The translations under genes were made by a program, and so were the position numbers. Of a stretch of 42,681 nucleotides of DNA, positions 7,840-16,828 are shown one piece after another. How positions within the stretch are numbered: position 1 is the first letter of the stretch; every line of letters starts with the position of its first letter. Below the pieces are notes generated by a model. That model did not search any database. It saw only the letters and a program-made list of their open reading frames with translations, and had not been told where the DNA came from. The DNA comes from Gemmatimonadota bacterium (GTDB lineage: Bacteria; Latescibacterota; UBA2968; UBA8231), in NCBI GenBank assembly GCA_018672475.1, contig JABHFS010000205.1:1-42681 (forward strand). Reading direction: 5' to 3'.

Positions 7840-7971
7840 AGACAAAAACAATCCCCTAGGTGACGTACTGCGAATCGACCAGCGCTTCGACAATCCGCAT
7901 ATTTAGCATATCCAAGAAGAGCCGCGAATGAACACTAGCAGCATTTTTAACGCATCTCAGGAGAAGCTCGG

Positions 7972-8137
7972 ATGAGCGCCAACGCCGATATCCGCCCCAG
8001 AGCTCGCGACCTCGGCATCGCCATCGGCCCGTATAATCCAGGCCATCACCGTCATGACCGACGTGGCCGGCGTCAAAGTCGACCACGTCACCTTAATCGA
8101 CGGCGAACAAGTGCGGGCAATGATGCAAAACCACTAA
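7972..8137 (+). pseudogene. N-terminal remnant of a P1-family aminopeptidase (DmpA-like)
   Basis: ATG 7972, with AGGAG upstream, begins a frame containing PRARDLGIAIGPYNPG, the usual N-terminus of DmpA/P1 (S58) peptidases. Near 8035-8045 the frame shifts, and the next family segment, QAITVMTDVAGVKVDHVTLI, appears one frame over, ending at TAA 8135-8137. A full enzyme is about 350 residues. Only the first 45 or so remain, and the catalytic Ser region is absent. The remnant directly precedes the ribosome binding site of the PhyH gene at 8151. Confidence 0.72.
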
Positions 8138-8150
8138 AAAAGGACACCGA

Positions 8151-8966
8151 ATGAAAACCGAACTCGCTCCTGCTCAAATAGAGAACTATCAGAAAGAAGG
8201 CTGGTTGATCGTCGACGACTTTCTCGCTCCCGACGAGTTGCACGCCCTCAACGCCGCCGTCGACACCGGTGTCGAGACGATGGGCGGCAACAAAGTTTCC
8301 GGCGAGCACAACGAGAGCATCAAGGACGACAGCCAGACCTATTACAACCGGGTATTCCTGCAACGGGTCAATCTCTGGCGAGTCAACGACGATATCAAGA
8401 ATTTCTTCCTTAACCCGACACTCGGCGAAATGCTTTGCCAACTCGCCGACATCAACGGCATCCGCGTCTGGCACGACCAAACCTTGCAGAAACCCGCCTG
8501 GGGCAACCCCACCTCGTGGCATATGGACGTGCCCAACTGGTCCTTCCACTCGCCCAACGCCATCTCGATCTGGATCGCGCTCAACGACGCCACCGTGCAA
8601 AACGGCTGCATGTATTTCCTGCCCGGCTCGCATCAACAGGCCGACTACGAGCGCAAAGGCGGCTTCAGCCCCGATATTGGCGCCCTCTTCGACCAATACC
8701 CCGAGTTTAGGGAGATCGAACCAGTCCCCGCCGCGATGAAGGCCGGCTCCGCCGGTTTCCACAATGGACTCATGGCCCACGCCGCCGGTCCCAATATGAC
8801 GCCATATGCCCGCCGGGCGATGACCTGCGCCTATATGCCCGATGGCGCGACCTTCAACGGCATCCAGAATATTCTGTCGAAAGAGCATTGTGAAAGCATG
8901 AAAATCGGCGATCTGCACAACGACGACGAGCAGACGCCGTTGGTCTGGTCGCAAAATAGCCGTTGA
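8151..8966 (+). CDS. PhyH-type Fe(II)/2-oxoglutarate oxygenase
   Basis: This 271-residue protein is of the phytanoyl-CoA dioxygenase family (PF05721), a non-haem iron and 2-oxoglutarate-dependent oxygenase. The iron-binding triad is complete: H124 and D126 in SWHMDVP, and distal H210 in LMAHAAGPN. R221 or R222 probably binds 2-oxoglutarate. GCMYFLPGSHQ (about 152-162) is the family core. AGGAC precedes ATG 8151. The following metallophosphoesterase starts 23 bases after the stop, so the two are probably cotranscribed. The pairing suggests processing of a phosphorylated or phosphonate-like small molecule, but this is inference. Confidence 0.9.
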   Translation: MKTELAPAQIENYQKEGWLIVDDFLAPDELHALNAAVDTGVETMGGNKVSGEHNESIKDDSQTYYNRVFLQRVNLWRVNDDIKNFFLNPTLGEMLCQLADINGIRVWHDQTLQKPAWGNPTSWHMDVPNWSFHSPNAISIWIALNDATVQNGCMYFLPGSHQQADYERKGGFSPDIGALFDQYPEFREIEPVPAAMKAGSAGFHNGLMAHAAGPNMTPYARRAMTCAYMPDGATFNGIQNILSKEHCESMKIGDLHNDDEQTPLVWSQNSR

Positions 8967-8989
8967 TATTCCCTACAAAAAAGGCCACC

Positions 8990-10006
8990 ATGAAATTCAT
9001 CTACTTCACCGACATCCATCTGTGCGAGGGACGCGATTATAGCAAGGGTTTTGAACGCTGCCTCGACTCGATGCTCAGCCACAGCCCGCAATTACTGGTC
9101 AACGGCGGCGACCTCGGCATCACGCCGGAAGCCCTGGCTCTCTACGACGAACTGACCGAAGAAGTACCAGTACCCATTCTGCACAGCAACGGCAACCACG
9201 AGATGTGCAGTGGCTATCTGCCCCGCGAACGCGCCGGCACCGCCCACAATAGCGCCAATATTGGCGGCGCACACTTCGCAATCCTCGATACCATCCGTTA
9301 TTTCGAGCCAACCGAGGCGCATCCCAACAACTGGCATGCGCTCGCCGACGAGACCATGCTCGAATGGCTCGCAGACGATCTCTCCGGCCTCGACCCGAAA
9401 ACCCCGATCTTCGTCGCCAGCCACGTGTCGCTGTCGACGACCTTCCCCTTCCGCCTGGGCCTGCAGCCGGATATGGCCTTCCCCACCAACGCCGTCGCCA
9501 ACGCCGACAAGGTCCTAGACCTGCTCAAGCCCTTCGCGCACGTGGCGACCCTGCACGGCCACGACCACGAAAATTGCCGCCACTTTGTCGAGCATATCGA
9601 AATCATGACCACCGCCGCCGTCGCCGGCGCCTGGTGGAAAAACGGCCTCGACAGCCGTTGTGAATGGGGCCATGAACCGCAAGGCTACCGCCTGATCGAA
9701 GTAGATGACGACGGCGCGATCAGCAGCCGTTTTATCGCCTATGTGCCCGAACAAGACCAACCCGCCGAATGTTATCTCCACGAGGCGTCGGGCCGGCGTT
9801 TTATCAATGTCTACGACGCTTCTCCCAAAACGCGGGTCGAAGCCGGCGAACTCGGACCGTTGGCGGCAATCGACCCCCATGCCGAATCCTCGATCGGCCT
9901 GGGCACACACCTCTACGAATTACCGAGCGATTTCGATCGCCGGACAATTGAGACGCGTATTATTTTTGAGGATGGACGAACGTGCGAATTGCTATTGCAC
10001 CATTGA
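8990..10006 (+). CDS. Calcineurin-like metallophosphoesterase
   Basis: This 338-residue protein is of the calcineurin-like phosphoesterase fold (PF00149), a two-metal hydrolase of phosphomonoesters or diesters. Motifs in order are D8 and H10 in FTDIHL, D41 in NGGDLG, N69 and H70 in GNHE, a HVS segment after the central region, and HGHDH near 188-192. The chosen start is ATG 8990, just after AAGG; an upstream TTG is in frame but less convincing. A C-terminal extension of about 100 residues after the metal site looks like a beta-rich domain. No signal peptide is seen, so it is probably cytoplasmic. It is likely cotranscribed with the PhyH gene upstream. Confidence 0.88.
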   Translation: MKFIYFTDIHLCEGRDYSKGFERCLDSMLSHSPQLLVNGGDLGITPEALALYDELTEEVPVPILHSNGNHEMCSGYLPRERAGTAHNSANIGGAHFAILDTIRYFEPTEAHPNNWHALADETMLEWLADDLSGLDPKTPIFVASHVSLSTTFPFRLGLQPDMAFPTNAVANADKVLDLLKPFAHVATLHGHDHENCRHFVEHIEIMTTAAVAGAWWKNGLDSRCEWGHEPQGYRLIEVDDDGAISSRFIAYVPEQDQPAECYLHEASGRRFINVYDASPKTRVEAGELGPLAAIDPHAESSIGLGTHLYELPSDFDRRTIETRIIFEDGRTCELLLHH

Positions 10007-10079
10007 TCTAGCTTTTGCCCTATGCGATAATTGACGAAGAATGACTAGGGTGCAGGCAAAAGAAGCGGCCCAGATCGAA

Positions 10080-11333
10080 TCAATCAGCCGACGCGCGGTC
10101 GTCCCGTGCCCAGCGCAACGAGACAATAGCCTGCAACTCGCGGACAAAGAGTTCGTCGCCGCTGACCGCGAGGTGCCCCCAAGTTGACCCTTGAGCGACC
10201 TCGCGCTCGTCCAGCAGTTCAAAACGTTCGGGGTTGGCGGCAAAAAGATACAGGGTACCTTCACCATCGAGCGCGAGGATGCGGTCCTGCCGCCAGACCA
10301 TGCTCAAATACTTGCCGAAGCTGCGACTGCTACGCCAACGGGATTGCCCCGTCGCCAGCTCGATACACTCTATCCGCCCGTTGCCCAGGAACAAATAGAG
10401 GTGATCGTCGACAACCACCGGCGACGACATATAACCGCTGGCCTTATTCTGCCAGGATTCAGCAACACGCCAATCCTCACCCTCCGACGACAGGTCGATC
10501 AGATAAGATCGTTCGCGATAGGGACTGGTGAATATCGCGTCCCGCCAGATGGTCGGGGTGAGAATATGCATACCGCGAAAATGCGGCAGAGGCTTGCTCC
10601 AGAGGACCTGCCCGTTCTCGGGATCAAGCCCGTAAAGCGACTCCCGGTTCAGGGCCACCAACTGCTCGCGACCAGCCAGCACCTCTAAAACAGGCGAGGA
10701 GAACGCGCCATTACTCGCCATACCCTCCTCGATTACCAGACTACGCCACACGGCCTGCCCAGTACGCTTGTCGAGCTTTACCAGGGAATTGGCGGCTTGG
10801 ACATAAAGAAAATCTCCAACGACCAGAGGAGAAGAGGCGAAACCGAAATCGGGCACTGGAGTTTCGTAGCGCCGGGGAAAATCGACCCGCCACCGTTCGG
10901 CACCCGTCGCCCCGTCCAAGGCGACCACTACTTCCGCCATATCGCCGACATAGAGCGTCTCGCCGTCCCACGCCGGCGTCGAACGAACCCAGTCGCCGTT
11001 GGCTTTTGCGAAAAAAGGCACATTACCCGTACCCGACCAGGTCACTTGCCACAACTGTTGCCCAGTCGCCCGTGACAACGCGCGCACACCCACGGTCTTT
11101 TTGTCGATGGTCTCGACGACAAAAACCCGGTCGCCGCCCACCACCGGCCCCGGATAACCTTTGCCCAGCGGGACGCGCCATTGCAGCTCTATACCGGCGA
11201 GCGAAGCAGCCCAAGGCGCGCCGGGCGCTGCACCGTCGCGTTGGGCTCCACGCCACTGGGACCAATCCGTCGCGTTGACTGAAAAGGCACCCAACAATGC
11301 CGTGCAAAAAGCGATCTTCAATAGGGGTAGCAT
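10080..11333 (-). CDS. Secreted PQQ-type beta-propeller protein
   Basis: This 417-residue protein has an N-terminal signal peptide (MLPLLKIAFCTALLGAFSVNA) followed by DWSQWRGAQRDG. It then has repeated blades of the PQQ_2/BamB kind (PF13360), with recurrent LxALDxxTGxxxWR patterns such as VVALDGATGAERWR and LVKLDKRTGQAVWR. The family includes scaffold proteins and quinoprotein-like propellers. I see no dehydrogenase cofactor ring Cys pair, so a binding or scaffold role is more likely than catalysis. The likely location is periplasm or cell surface. ATG 11333 has GAGG seven bases upstream. Upstream on the same strand lies a dead formylglycine-generating-enzyme gene. Confidence 0.85.
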   Translation of the reverse strand: MLPLLKIAFCTALLGAFSVNATDWSQWRGAQRDGAAPGAPWAASLAGIELQWRVPLGKGYPGPVVGGDRVFVVETIDKKTVGVRALSRATGQQLWQVTWSGTGNVPFFAKANGDWVRSTPAWDGETLYVGDMAEVVVALDGATGAERWRVDFPRRYETPVPDFGFASSPLVVGDFLYVQAANSLVKLDKRTGQAVWRSLVIEEGMASNGAFSSPVLEVLAGREQLVALNRESLYGLDPENGQVLWSKPLPHFRGMHILTPTIWRDAIFTSPYRERSYLIDLSSEGEDWRVAESWQNKASGYMSSPVVVDDHLYLFLGNGRIECIELATGQSRWRSSRSFGKYLSMVWRQDRILALDGEGTLYLFAANPERFELLDEREVAQGSTWGHLAVSGDELFVRELQAIVSLRWARDDRASAD

Positions 11334-11519
11334 GCGATTTCCTCGGAGACGTGCAGCATTATTGCCTGACTACGAGGTGAATCTATCTGGCCTTGGGCAA
11401 GTAGCAAGCCCGTTATTTTATTTTTTCCTTTTTATCTTCACGCCGCTCCAAGTTCCCGTTTTCACCACCGTCGAGGGAGCGGGGATCACCCGCACAAGAA
11501 CGAGCACCTACCCCAGCCC

Positions 11520-11940
11520 CGAGATCATCCAACGGACCGTGGACGCGTTTAGTCGAGCGCAGATTGTGGGGTGGTTAGCCAAAGCTGCCACCCCGCGCGA
11601 TATGGTTCCGTCCCAGATTCGATACCCAATGGGTCGTACGGCCCGTAACCATCCACCACAATCTCCCACGCATTACCGTGCATATCGTACAAGCCCCAGA
11701 GGTTCGCATTTTTTCTCCAACCGGATCACCGTAGAACGGTCCAATATCGCGCGCATTACCCTGAAACCACGCATAGTCCGGCAGACGTTTTCCATCCTCC
11801 CCTAATGATCAGCAGGGCTTAGTGCCCGCCCGACAAACGTATGCCCATCCAGCTTCGGTTGGCAGACGATACACCGCTTCGTCCTCGGCGGCGTAACCGC
11901 GACAAATCCACCTATCCCGATAGCGGATAATGCACAACAC
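11520..11940 (-). pseudogene. Dead formylglycine-generating enzyme-type (SUMF1) gene
   Basis: Reading the minus strand from 11940, one frame gives VYRLPTEAGWAYVCRAGT, matching the RLPTEAEWEYACRAG signature of FGE-sulfatase domains (PF03781). It hits a TGA (11809-11811), then resumes in frame with RLPDYAWFQGNARD and PVGEK. A one-base loss in the A-run at 11709-11714 (T on the plus strand) shifts to the frame carrying NLWGLYDMHGNAWEIV. The ARGGSFG/LRSTKR end is in the first frame again and has another stop. At least one nonsense mutation and two frameshifts show a decayed gene. Such proteins activate sulfatases or act as related iron/copper oxidases. Confidence 0.8.
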
Positions 11941-12050
11941 CGGACGAATGCAGGAAAGAAATCAGACCACGGCCGATATCCGGCCTTACGACCGGGTTGA
12001 TTGCCATCGCAGTTCTCCGTTATATATCAGTACCCACACCAGGAACCGAC

Positions 12051-12932
12051 ATGATCAAACTCGGCTGCAACGCAATGTTACCGGTAGCTGAAGACCACCG
12101 CTACCCAGGAAAAAACGATCCGCGTAACTGGATCGACATCGCGGAATTAGTGCGGATGACCCGCAGGTTGGACCTCGACATCGTCGACTTCCAACTCTTC
12201 CGCGGTTTCCGCGGCAAGGACCCTGCCTACCTGCGCTCGATCAAAGGCCTTTGCCAGCAATTGGGCCTGCCCATCGGTTTTTTGGGCGTCGGCGGTGGTT
12301 TTGTCGGGACCGAAGGCGAGGTCGGCATCCCCCTACCGGAGCCCGTACTGCGCCAGCGCATCGCCGAAGTCAAGGAGGGCATTGACCTGGCCGCCTTTAT
12401 GAGCACGCCACTAGTCCGCCTCTTTGCCGGATCAATCCCCGCCGAGTCCGAAAACCATGACGGCCTGTGGCAGACGGTAGTCAGCAGCTTCCGCGAGGTC
12501 TGCGACTACGCCGCCAACAAGGGCATTTTCTGTGGCCTGCACAACCATACACCGGTGCTCGCCCCGACCGGAGACGATGTGCTAAAACTCTTACGGGACG
12601 TCGACCGCGAAAACTTCACCTTTATCCTCGACACCGGCTGTTGGCCGGGTTCGCCCGGCGCCGCACCGCCGGGTGCGACGCTGCCCGATATCGACTTCTA
12701 CGCCTTTATGGAGGAGACTGCGTCCGCCGCCACCTATATACGTGCCAAGATCTACAAAATAGACAGCGGCCAAGAGGAGTTATTGGACTACGAGCGCATC
12801 GTCGAGATCATCCGTCGCGCCGATTTCAACGGCAATATGTCGATCGTCTTCGAGGGCCACGACAACCAGTGTTCCGATCAAGAAGCCATTGCGCTGGCGG
12901 TAAAATACCTGAGAAAACTGCTCGCTTCATAA
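12051..12932 (+). CDS. Sugar-phosphate isomerase/epimerase-like TIM barrel
   Basis: This 293-residue protein is of the xylose-isomerase-like TIM-barrel family (PF01261). Visible segments are DIVDFQLFRGFRG, IFCGLHNHTPVLAPTG (metal or substrate His residues), FILDTGCWPGSP and SIVFEGHDNQ, which fit the metal-binding strands of the barrel. ATG 12051 is chosen over an upstream frame start at 11997 because AGGA lies six bases before it and the protein then begins MIKLGCN as usual. The gene is transcribed alone, converging on the oxidoreductase at 13010-14137. It probably isomerises or epimerises a sugar or inositol intermediate; the reaction is not assignable. Confidence 0.85.
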   Translation: MIKLGCNAMLPVAEDHRYPGKNDPRNWIDIAELVRMTRRLDLDIVDFQLFRGFRGKDPAYLRSIKGLCQQLGLPIGFLGVGGGFVGTEGEVGIPLPEPVLRQRIAEVKEGIDLAAFMSTPLVRLFAGSIPAESENHDGLWQTVVSSFREVCDYAANKGIFCGLHNHTPVLAPTGDDVLKLLRDVDRENFTFILDTGCWPGSPGAAPPGATLPDIDFYAFMEETASAATYIRAKIYKIDSGQEELLDYERIVEIIRRADFNGNMSIVFEGHDNQCSDQEAIALAVKYLRKLLAS

Positions 12933-13009
12933 ATAAACGGGCTGCCCGCCGCGTGGCTTTTCTCAATTACCGTATTCTCGCGGCATAATCTTGCACCCGT
13001 TCCAACCTG

Positions 13010-14137
13010 CTAAACCGATGCGCACCGCCAGACCTCGTAGGGGTTCTCCCGGTTGGCCAGCGGGAACTCGACCCTGCCTTTCAGCCGGTGGGACTCGTGC
13101 ACCGCCATCACCATCTCCAACGCCGCCCGCGCATCCTTGCCGCTCGAAGCTTCGACCACGTCACGGTCTTCCTCAATGGCCTGTATCAACTCGCGGGCGA
13201 TCTGCATATTGCTGTGGTGCGTGCGATCGCTTTCCGGCACCGCTTCCCACTCGTCGAGCAGTACCCGCTGCCACGGCACCTCGCCGTCGGGGATGAACAT
13301 CCCGTGGCGGTGGATATACATCTCGCCATTCGGCGAATTTCGCAACGCGATAATGCCTTCGCTACCATGCGCCTCGAAACCGAACCAGCGACTGTTGACC
13401 CTGGCGGCCGTATCGCCCGGTTGCGACTCAAAATGCGCGGTGACTCCATTGGCAAAAACATAATAGGCCGCCAGGCTATTGCCAGCGATCGGCCCAATGC
13501 CTTCGTTGCCCTCGCGCACATCGTCAAGAGTGATCTCGCGGCCATCCTGGGCGATATGCGCGTGCGCCCACACGACATCAGACCCGGCAAAATAACGCAT
13601 ACTGTCCATCATATGCGGCCCCAATACCGCCAGATCCTCTGCCCCGGCGCGGTGGTCCCATTTGCCGCGCCCCCTGAGTACCTGCAATTGGCCAATCTCC
13701 CCCGCGTCGACCAGTTTTTTCGCATGCTGCTCATAAGGGTTGGCGCGACGATGCGCGACGGCCATCCGAACATTGCGTTGCTCGCACACTGCTAGTATCG
13801 CGTCCGCCTCCGCCAATGTCGCCGCTACGGGCTTCTCGCAGAAGATGCCCTTGGCCCCGGACTCGGCGGCGGCGATCGCCATCTCGGCGTGCGGTGTGAC
13901 CACGCGCGGACAGACATTGACTAGATCGACTTCTTCCTGCACCAACATCTCGCGAAAATCGGCATACGAACGCGCCGCGCCAATCCTTTCACTGGCCGCC
14001 GCCAAACCCTCGGGGTCGGGATCGGCCACCGCGACCACTTCGACCTCGGGCATATCGGCATAGACCACATCAAGACCGTGGCCGTAGTTACCCTGACCGG
14101 TATGGCCGATAATCGCAGCCTTGTATTTCGCACTCAT
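13010..14137 (-). CDS. Gfo/Idh/MocA family oxidoreductase
   Basis: This 375-residue NAD(P)-dependent oxidoreductase has the cofactor segment IIGHTGQGNYGH (9-20), FCEKPVAAT with catalytic K102, and a C-terminal domain with GPHMMDSMRYFAG. Its HTGxGxYGH form of the Rossmann motif is shared with the paralogue ending at 26926, so the two belong to one subgroup. The start ATG (14135-14137) overlaps the stop of the upstream DUF6817-like gene as ATGA, which indicates translational coupling. The two products probably act on the same metabolite. The substrate is unknown. Confidence 0.9.
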   Translation of the reverse strand: MSAKYKAAIIGHTGQGNYGHGLDVVYADMPEVEVVAVADPDPEGLAAASERIGAARSYADFREMLVQEEVDLVNVCPRVVTPHAEMAIAAAESGAKGIFCEKPVAATLAEADAILAVCEQRNVRMAVAHRRANPYEQHAKKLVDAGEIGQLQVLRGRGKWDHRAGAEDLAVLGPHMMDSMRYFAGSDVVWAHAHIAQDGREITLDDVREGNEGIGPIAGNSLAAYYVFANGVTAHFESQPGDTAARVNSRWFGFEAHGSEGIIALRNSPNGEMYIHRHGMFIPDGEVPWQRVLLDEWEAVPESDRTHHSNMQIARELIQAIEEDRDVVEASSGKDARAALEMVMAVHESHRLKGRVEFPLANRENPYEVWRCASV

Positions 14138-14703
14138 GCGCGCGCTCCTTGCGAGGCCGGGGCTGGAGCCGGGGCCTCAGAAAAAACCTCATCCCAACGC
14201 TGTTCAGCAATACCACCGAGTCGCCGCGCCATCCGCTCGAAGGCGTCACGACGATAGTCCCAGTTGCCCCAACGCGCCACCTGTTCCAGCCAATCGCACA
14301 AGTGCATAGTGACCAGGTCGTCGAAGTCCCGTTTGTTCATCTCGATATCTTCACCCGTCAAGCGATCCTTGATCATATAAGGCTCATCGACCTGTTGCTG
14401 TATCGCGTCAAAGGTGTCGCGCAGCATCGCACAATTGACATAGACCAGATACTCGGCCCGCTCGCCAATCAGCGCCCGCACTTCGTCGCGGCGCGCTACA
14501 GGCAAGGCAAAATCCTGGAAAAGCTCGGTGCCGTACATCGAATGAAAAAGCGCCGCCCGGCACATCTCCTCGTCCCCACCCCACTTCTTCATATCGTTTT
14601 GCACACCGATACAGTGGGCCAGATAGCTCTTGTTGGTATGCCCAACGTCAGCGGCACCGACCTCCTTGAAGAAGGCCGTAAGTTCTTTGAAGGAAGCTAC
14701 CAT
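14134..14703 (-). CDS. DUF6817-like (HD-type fold) protein
   Basis: This 189-residue protein contains GHTNKSYLAHCIGVQNDM and CRAALFHSMYGTELF in the N-terminal half. From memory this matches the DUF6817 family, with a His spacing (H..H..H-S) resembling HD-type metal-dependent phosphohydrolases. The function is unknown; a small-molecule hydrolase is a reasonable guess. The C-terminal tail is rich in Ala and Pro. ATG 14703 has AGGAG seven bases upstream. It is the first gene of a two-gene operon and is coupled by a four-base overlap to the Gfo/Idh oxidoreductase, which suggests a shared pathway. Confidence 0.65.
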   Translation of the reverse strand: MVASFKELTAFFKEVGAADVGHTNKSYLAHCIGVQNDMKKWGGDEEMCRAALFHSMYGTELFQDFALPVARRDEVRALIGERAEYLVYVNCAMLRDTFDAIQQQVDEPYMIKDRLTGEDIEMNKRDFDDLVTMHLCDWLEQVARWGNWDYRRDAFERMARRLGGIAEQRWDEVFSEAPAPAPASQGARA

Positions 14704-14912
14704 AACTGTTCTCCTATGTTATTATTAGATAATGCCTATTATCGTTTTAAGCACGTGGATGCGGGGGGCCTATTCCCTCTTCGCTCATTCTCTCGGGATG
14801 TGGCAAAAGGCACATGCTACACGCTTATATAAACAAACGGCCCAACAAAGATCCCCCAACAGCAATTTCACAATCGCTGCCCCCCTCAATCCCGACCGTC
14901 CATCCTCTCGCC

Positions 14913-15538
14913 CTAATCTACCTCAACCGGTCGATCTGCAATCGGCAAATGCAACAAAGTAGCCGCCAAAGCCAACCCGATGGCGATCCACTAAACGACC
15001 TCGTATGACCCGGTCGAATCAAAAAGCCAACCCGCCAGCCAGCCCCCCCAAAAAAAACTGCCAATCTGATGGCTAAAAAAGACAATGCCGTAGAGCGTCG
15101 ACAAATACCGCGAGCCCAATATCTGCGCGACGGTCCCACTGGTCAACGGCACCGTCGCCAACCACAGAAAATCGATCAGGCCGCCAATAGGACCACATAG
15201 GTCGTGCTGCTGAGACTGAGCCCGATAATCAGGCCAAGGGTCAGCTACAGGTCGACTGGACCACCGCTCGTCGGCACCAGCAAGACACCCAATTGCATAG
15301 AGCACCGCGCCGCCGAGCACCACCCACCGCGCGCCATAGCGATCAGCGACAATGCCGAGCAGGGACAGCCCGAATATCAGATTCTGCAGCACCATCGCCA
15401 GGCTGAACACTTCACGGCCCAGCCCCCCCCTGACTGACCGGCTGCATGAAAAGCCCGAAGGGATTGGCGTAGCCCCATACTGATCGCGACCCTCAGCCCA
15501 CTAGAGAGCACTATAATCGTCGTCTGGTGATTCGCCAT
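14913..15538 (-). pseudogene. Dead MFS transporter gene
   Basis: The minus strand from ATG 15538 encodes pieces of a major-facilitator (PF07690) monocarboxylate or oxalate/formate-type carrier spread over all frames. These are SMGLRQS, then FSLAMVLQNLIFGLSLLG with DRYGARWVV, then LGLIIGLSLSSTTYVV in another frame, then FLWLATVPLTSGTVAQILG and WLAGWLFDSTGSYEVV. After that come a TAG and WIAIGLALAATLLHLPIADR up to the terminal stop at 14913. The total is about half the length of a 12-helix carrier, so there are internal deletions as well as frameshifts and a nonsense codon. It lies downstream of the amidohydrolase in divergent orientation. Confidence 0.8.
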
Positions 15539-15678
15539 ACCTACAAGAATTCGTTTATAGTTTATAACTTATAGGACAACGAATATTCGCCGGGTAGTAT
15601 AGTTCCGCGCCACAGCTAAATCAACGCCCTTTGCCCGCATATTTGCCCTACACAATTGAACATGAGTAAATTAATAGC

Positions 15679-16791
15679 ATGAGCGAGACCAGCCAGCTAG
15701 ACATTGTGGATTGCCACGCGCATATCTTCCCGCCCCTGAGCGGAGCCTGCGGCATGCCTAACGCCGAGACCCACCTACTCTACCAACAGCGGGCCATGCA
15801 TACGCACGGCAACCAGCCCGTGCGCCGCCTGCGCGACCCCGAGATCATTACCGCCCGTGATCTATGGGACAACGACGATCCCAGCGAAAACGGCCGAGCG
15901 ACGGATGTAAATTTCCGCGTCGGTCGCATGGGCCGCTTCGAGTGGAACAAGGACGGCGAAGACTACTACGTGCAGTTTCTGCCACCGAGCCTGCAGGATA
16001 TGCACTGCGCCCCCGAGGCCATGATCACCCAGATGGACTATGCCGGCATCCGCACCGCCGTCCTGCAAAATGATCATATCTACGGAGATTTGGCCGAGTA
16101 TTTCGCCGCGGCAATCGCGCGCTATCCCGACCGCTTTATCGGCCTGGCCAATGTCGACGAGGCCTTCGCCTACACCAACGAGCAACTTGCCGTCCTGCAT
16201 CGCTCCATAAACGAACTGGGCATGAGTGGACTTTATTACACTCTGTCCGGATTTTTTCGCAATGGTTATGGCGAATACTTCAGCGACGAGGCCTTCTACC
16301 CCTTCTGGGATGCCGTTGCGGCGTTGCAAATACCCGTCTTCTGGGTCTTTCTTGGCGACTCGCCCGTCGGTGGGTTCAAAGAGGAAATGGGCTTGTTTCG
16401 AAAATGGCTCGAACGCTATCCACACATTCCCTCGGTACTGGTACACGGCCTGCCCACCGCGCTTTTTGCCGATGCGCAGGACCGCATCATCATCCCCGAC
16501 TATATGCTTGAGATCCTGCGCGACTACCCCGTTTACAGCGAGGTGCTCTACCCCATCGGCTGGGGCGGCAAGAGCGAATATCCGTATACGCGGGCGCAGA
16601 ACCATATTCGCGCGCTCTACGAACAACTCGGCCCCGATTACCTAATTTGGGGCTCGGACATGCCCAATGTCGAACGCTATTGCACCTACCGCCAATCGCT
16701 GTCCTATATTGAACATTGCGATTTTCTCGGCCCAGACGACCGCCGGAAAATCCTCGGGGCAACGATGCGCGCCCTCTGCGGCCAAACCTAA
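15679..16791 (+). CDS. Amidohydrolase family 2 metal-dependent hydrolase
   Basis: This 370-residue TIM-barrel hydrolase or decarboxylase is of the amidohydrolase-2 family (PF04909). The metal-binding HxH is H13/H15 in DCHAHIF. The terminal Asp lies in IWGSDMPNVERY, a typical strand-8 signature. Related proteins hydrolyse lactones or decarboxylate aromatic and aliphatic acids, and a sugar-lactonase role would fit the neighbourhood. It is cytoplasmic; no signal peptide is seen. The start is ATG 15679 and no strong ribosome binding site is evident. The first secreted protein gene begins 37 bases after the stop, so the three genes 15679-21392 may be one transcript. Confidence 0.85.
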   Translation: MSETSQLDIVDCHAHIFPPLSGACGMPNAETHLLYQQRAMHTHGNQPVRRLRDPEIITARDLWDNDDPSENGRATDVNFRVGRMGRFEWNKDGEDYYVQFLPPSLQDMHCAPEAMITQMDYAGIRTAVLQNDHIYGDLAEYFAAAIARYPDRFIGLANVDEAFAYTNEQLAVLHRSINELGMSGLYYTLSGFFRNGYGEYFSDEAFYPFWDAVAALQIPVFWVFLGDSPVGGFKEEMGLFRKWLERYPHIPSVLVHGLPTALFADAQDRIIIPDYMLEILRDYPVYSEVLYPIGWGGKSEYPYTRAQNHIRALYEQLGPDYLIWGSDMPNVERYCTYRQSLSYIEHCDFLGPDDRRKILGATMRALCGQT

Positions 16792-16828
16792 TGCACAACC
16801 CATTCAACGCGGGAGTAATCCGCCCACC

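Noticed and set aside
8088..8954. A 288-codon minus-strand frame
   Set aside because: It lies opposite a PhyH gene with a complete iron triad. Long antisense frames are expected in GC-rich codons, and no motif or ribosome binding site supports it.
10014..10065. Inverted pair CTTTTGCC/GGCAAAAG between the convergent genes at 10006 and 10080
   Set aside because: Only eight bases are paired across a loop of about 35 bases, so it is not convincing as a terminator.
15551..15572. AT-rich near-dyad upstream of the amidohydrolase as an operator
   Set aside because: The symmetry is imperfect and composition alone could create it. No regulator gene is nearby.
15862..16626. A 254-codon minus-strand frame
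   Set aside because: It is the antisense shadow of the amidohydrolase, which has its HxH and terminal Asp motifs on the plus strand.
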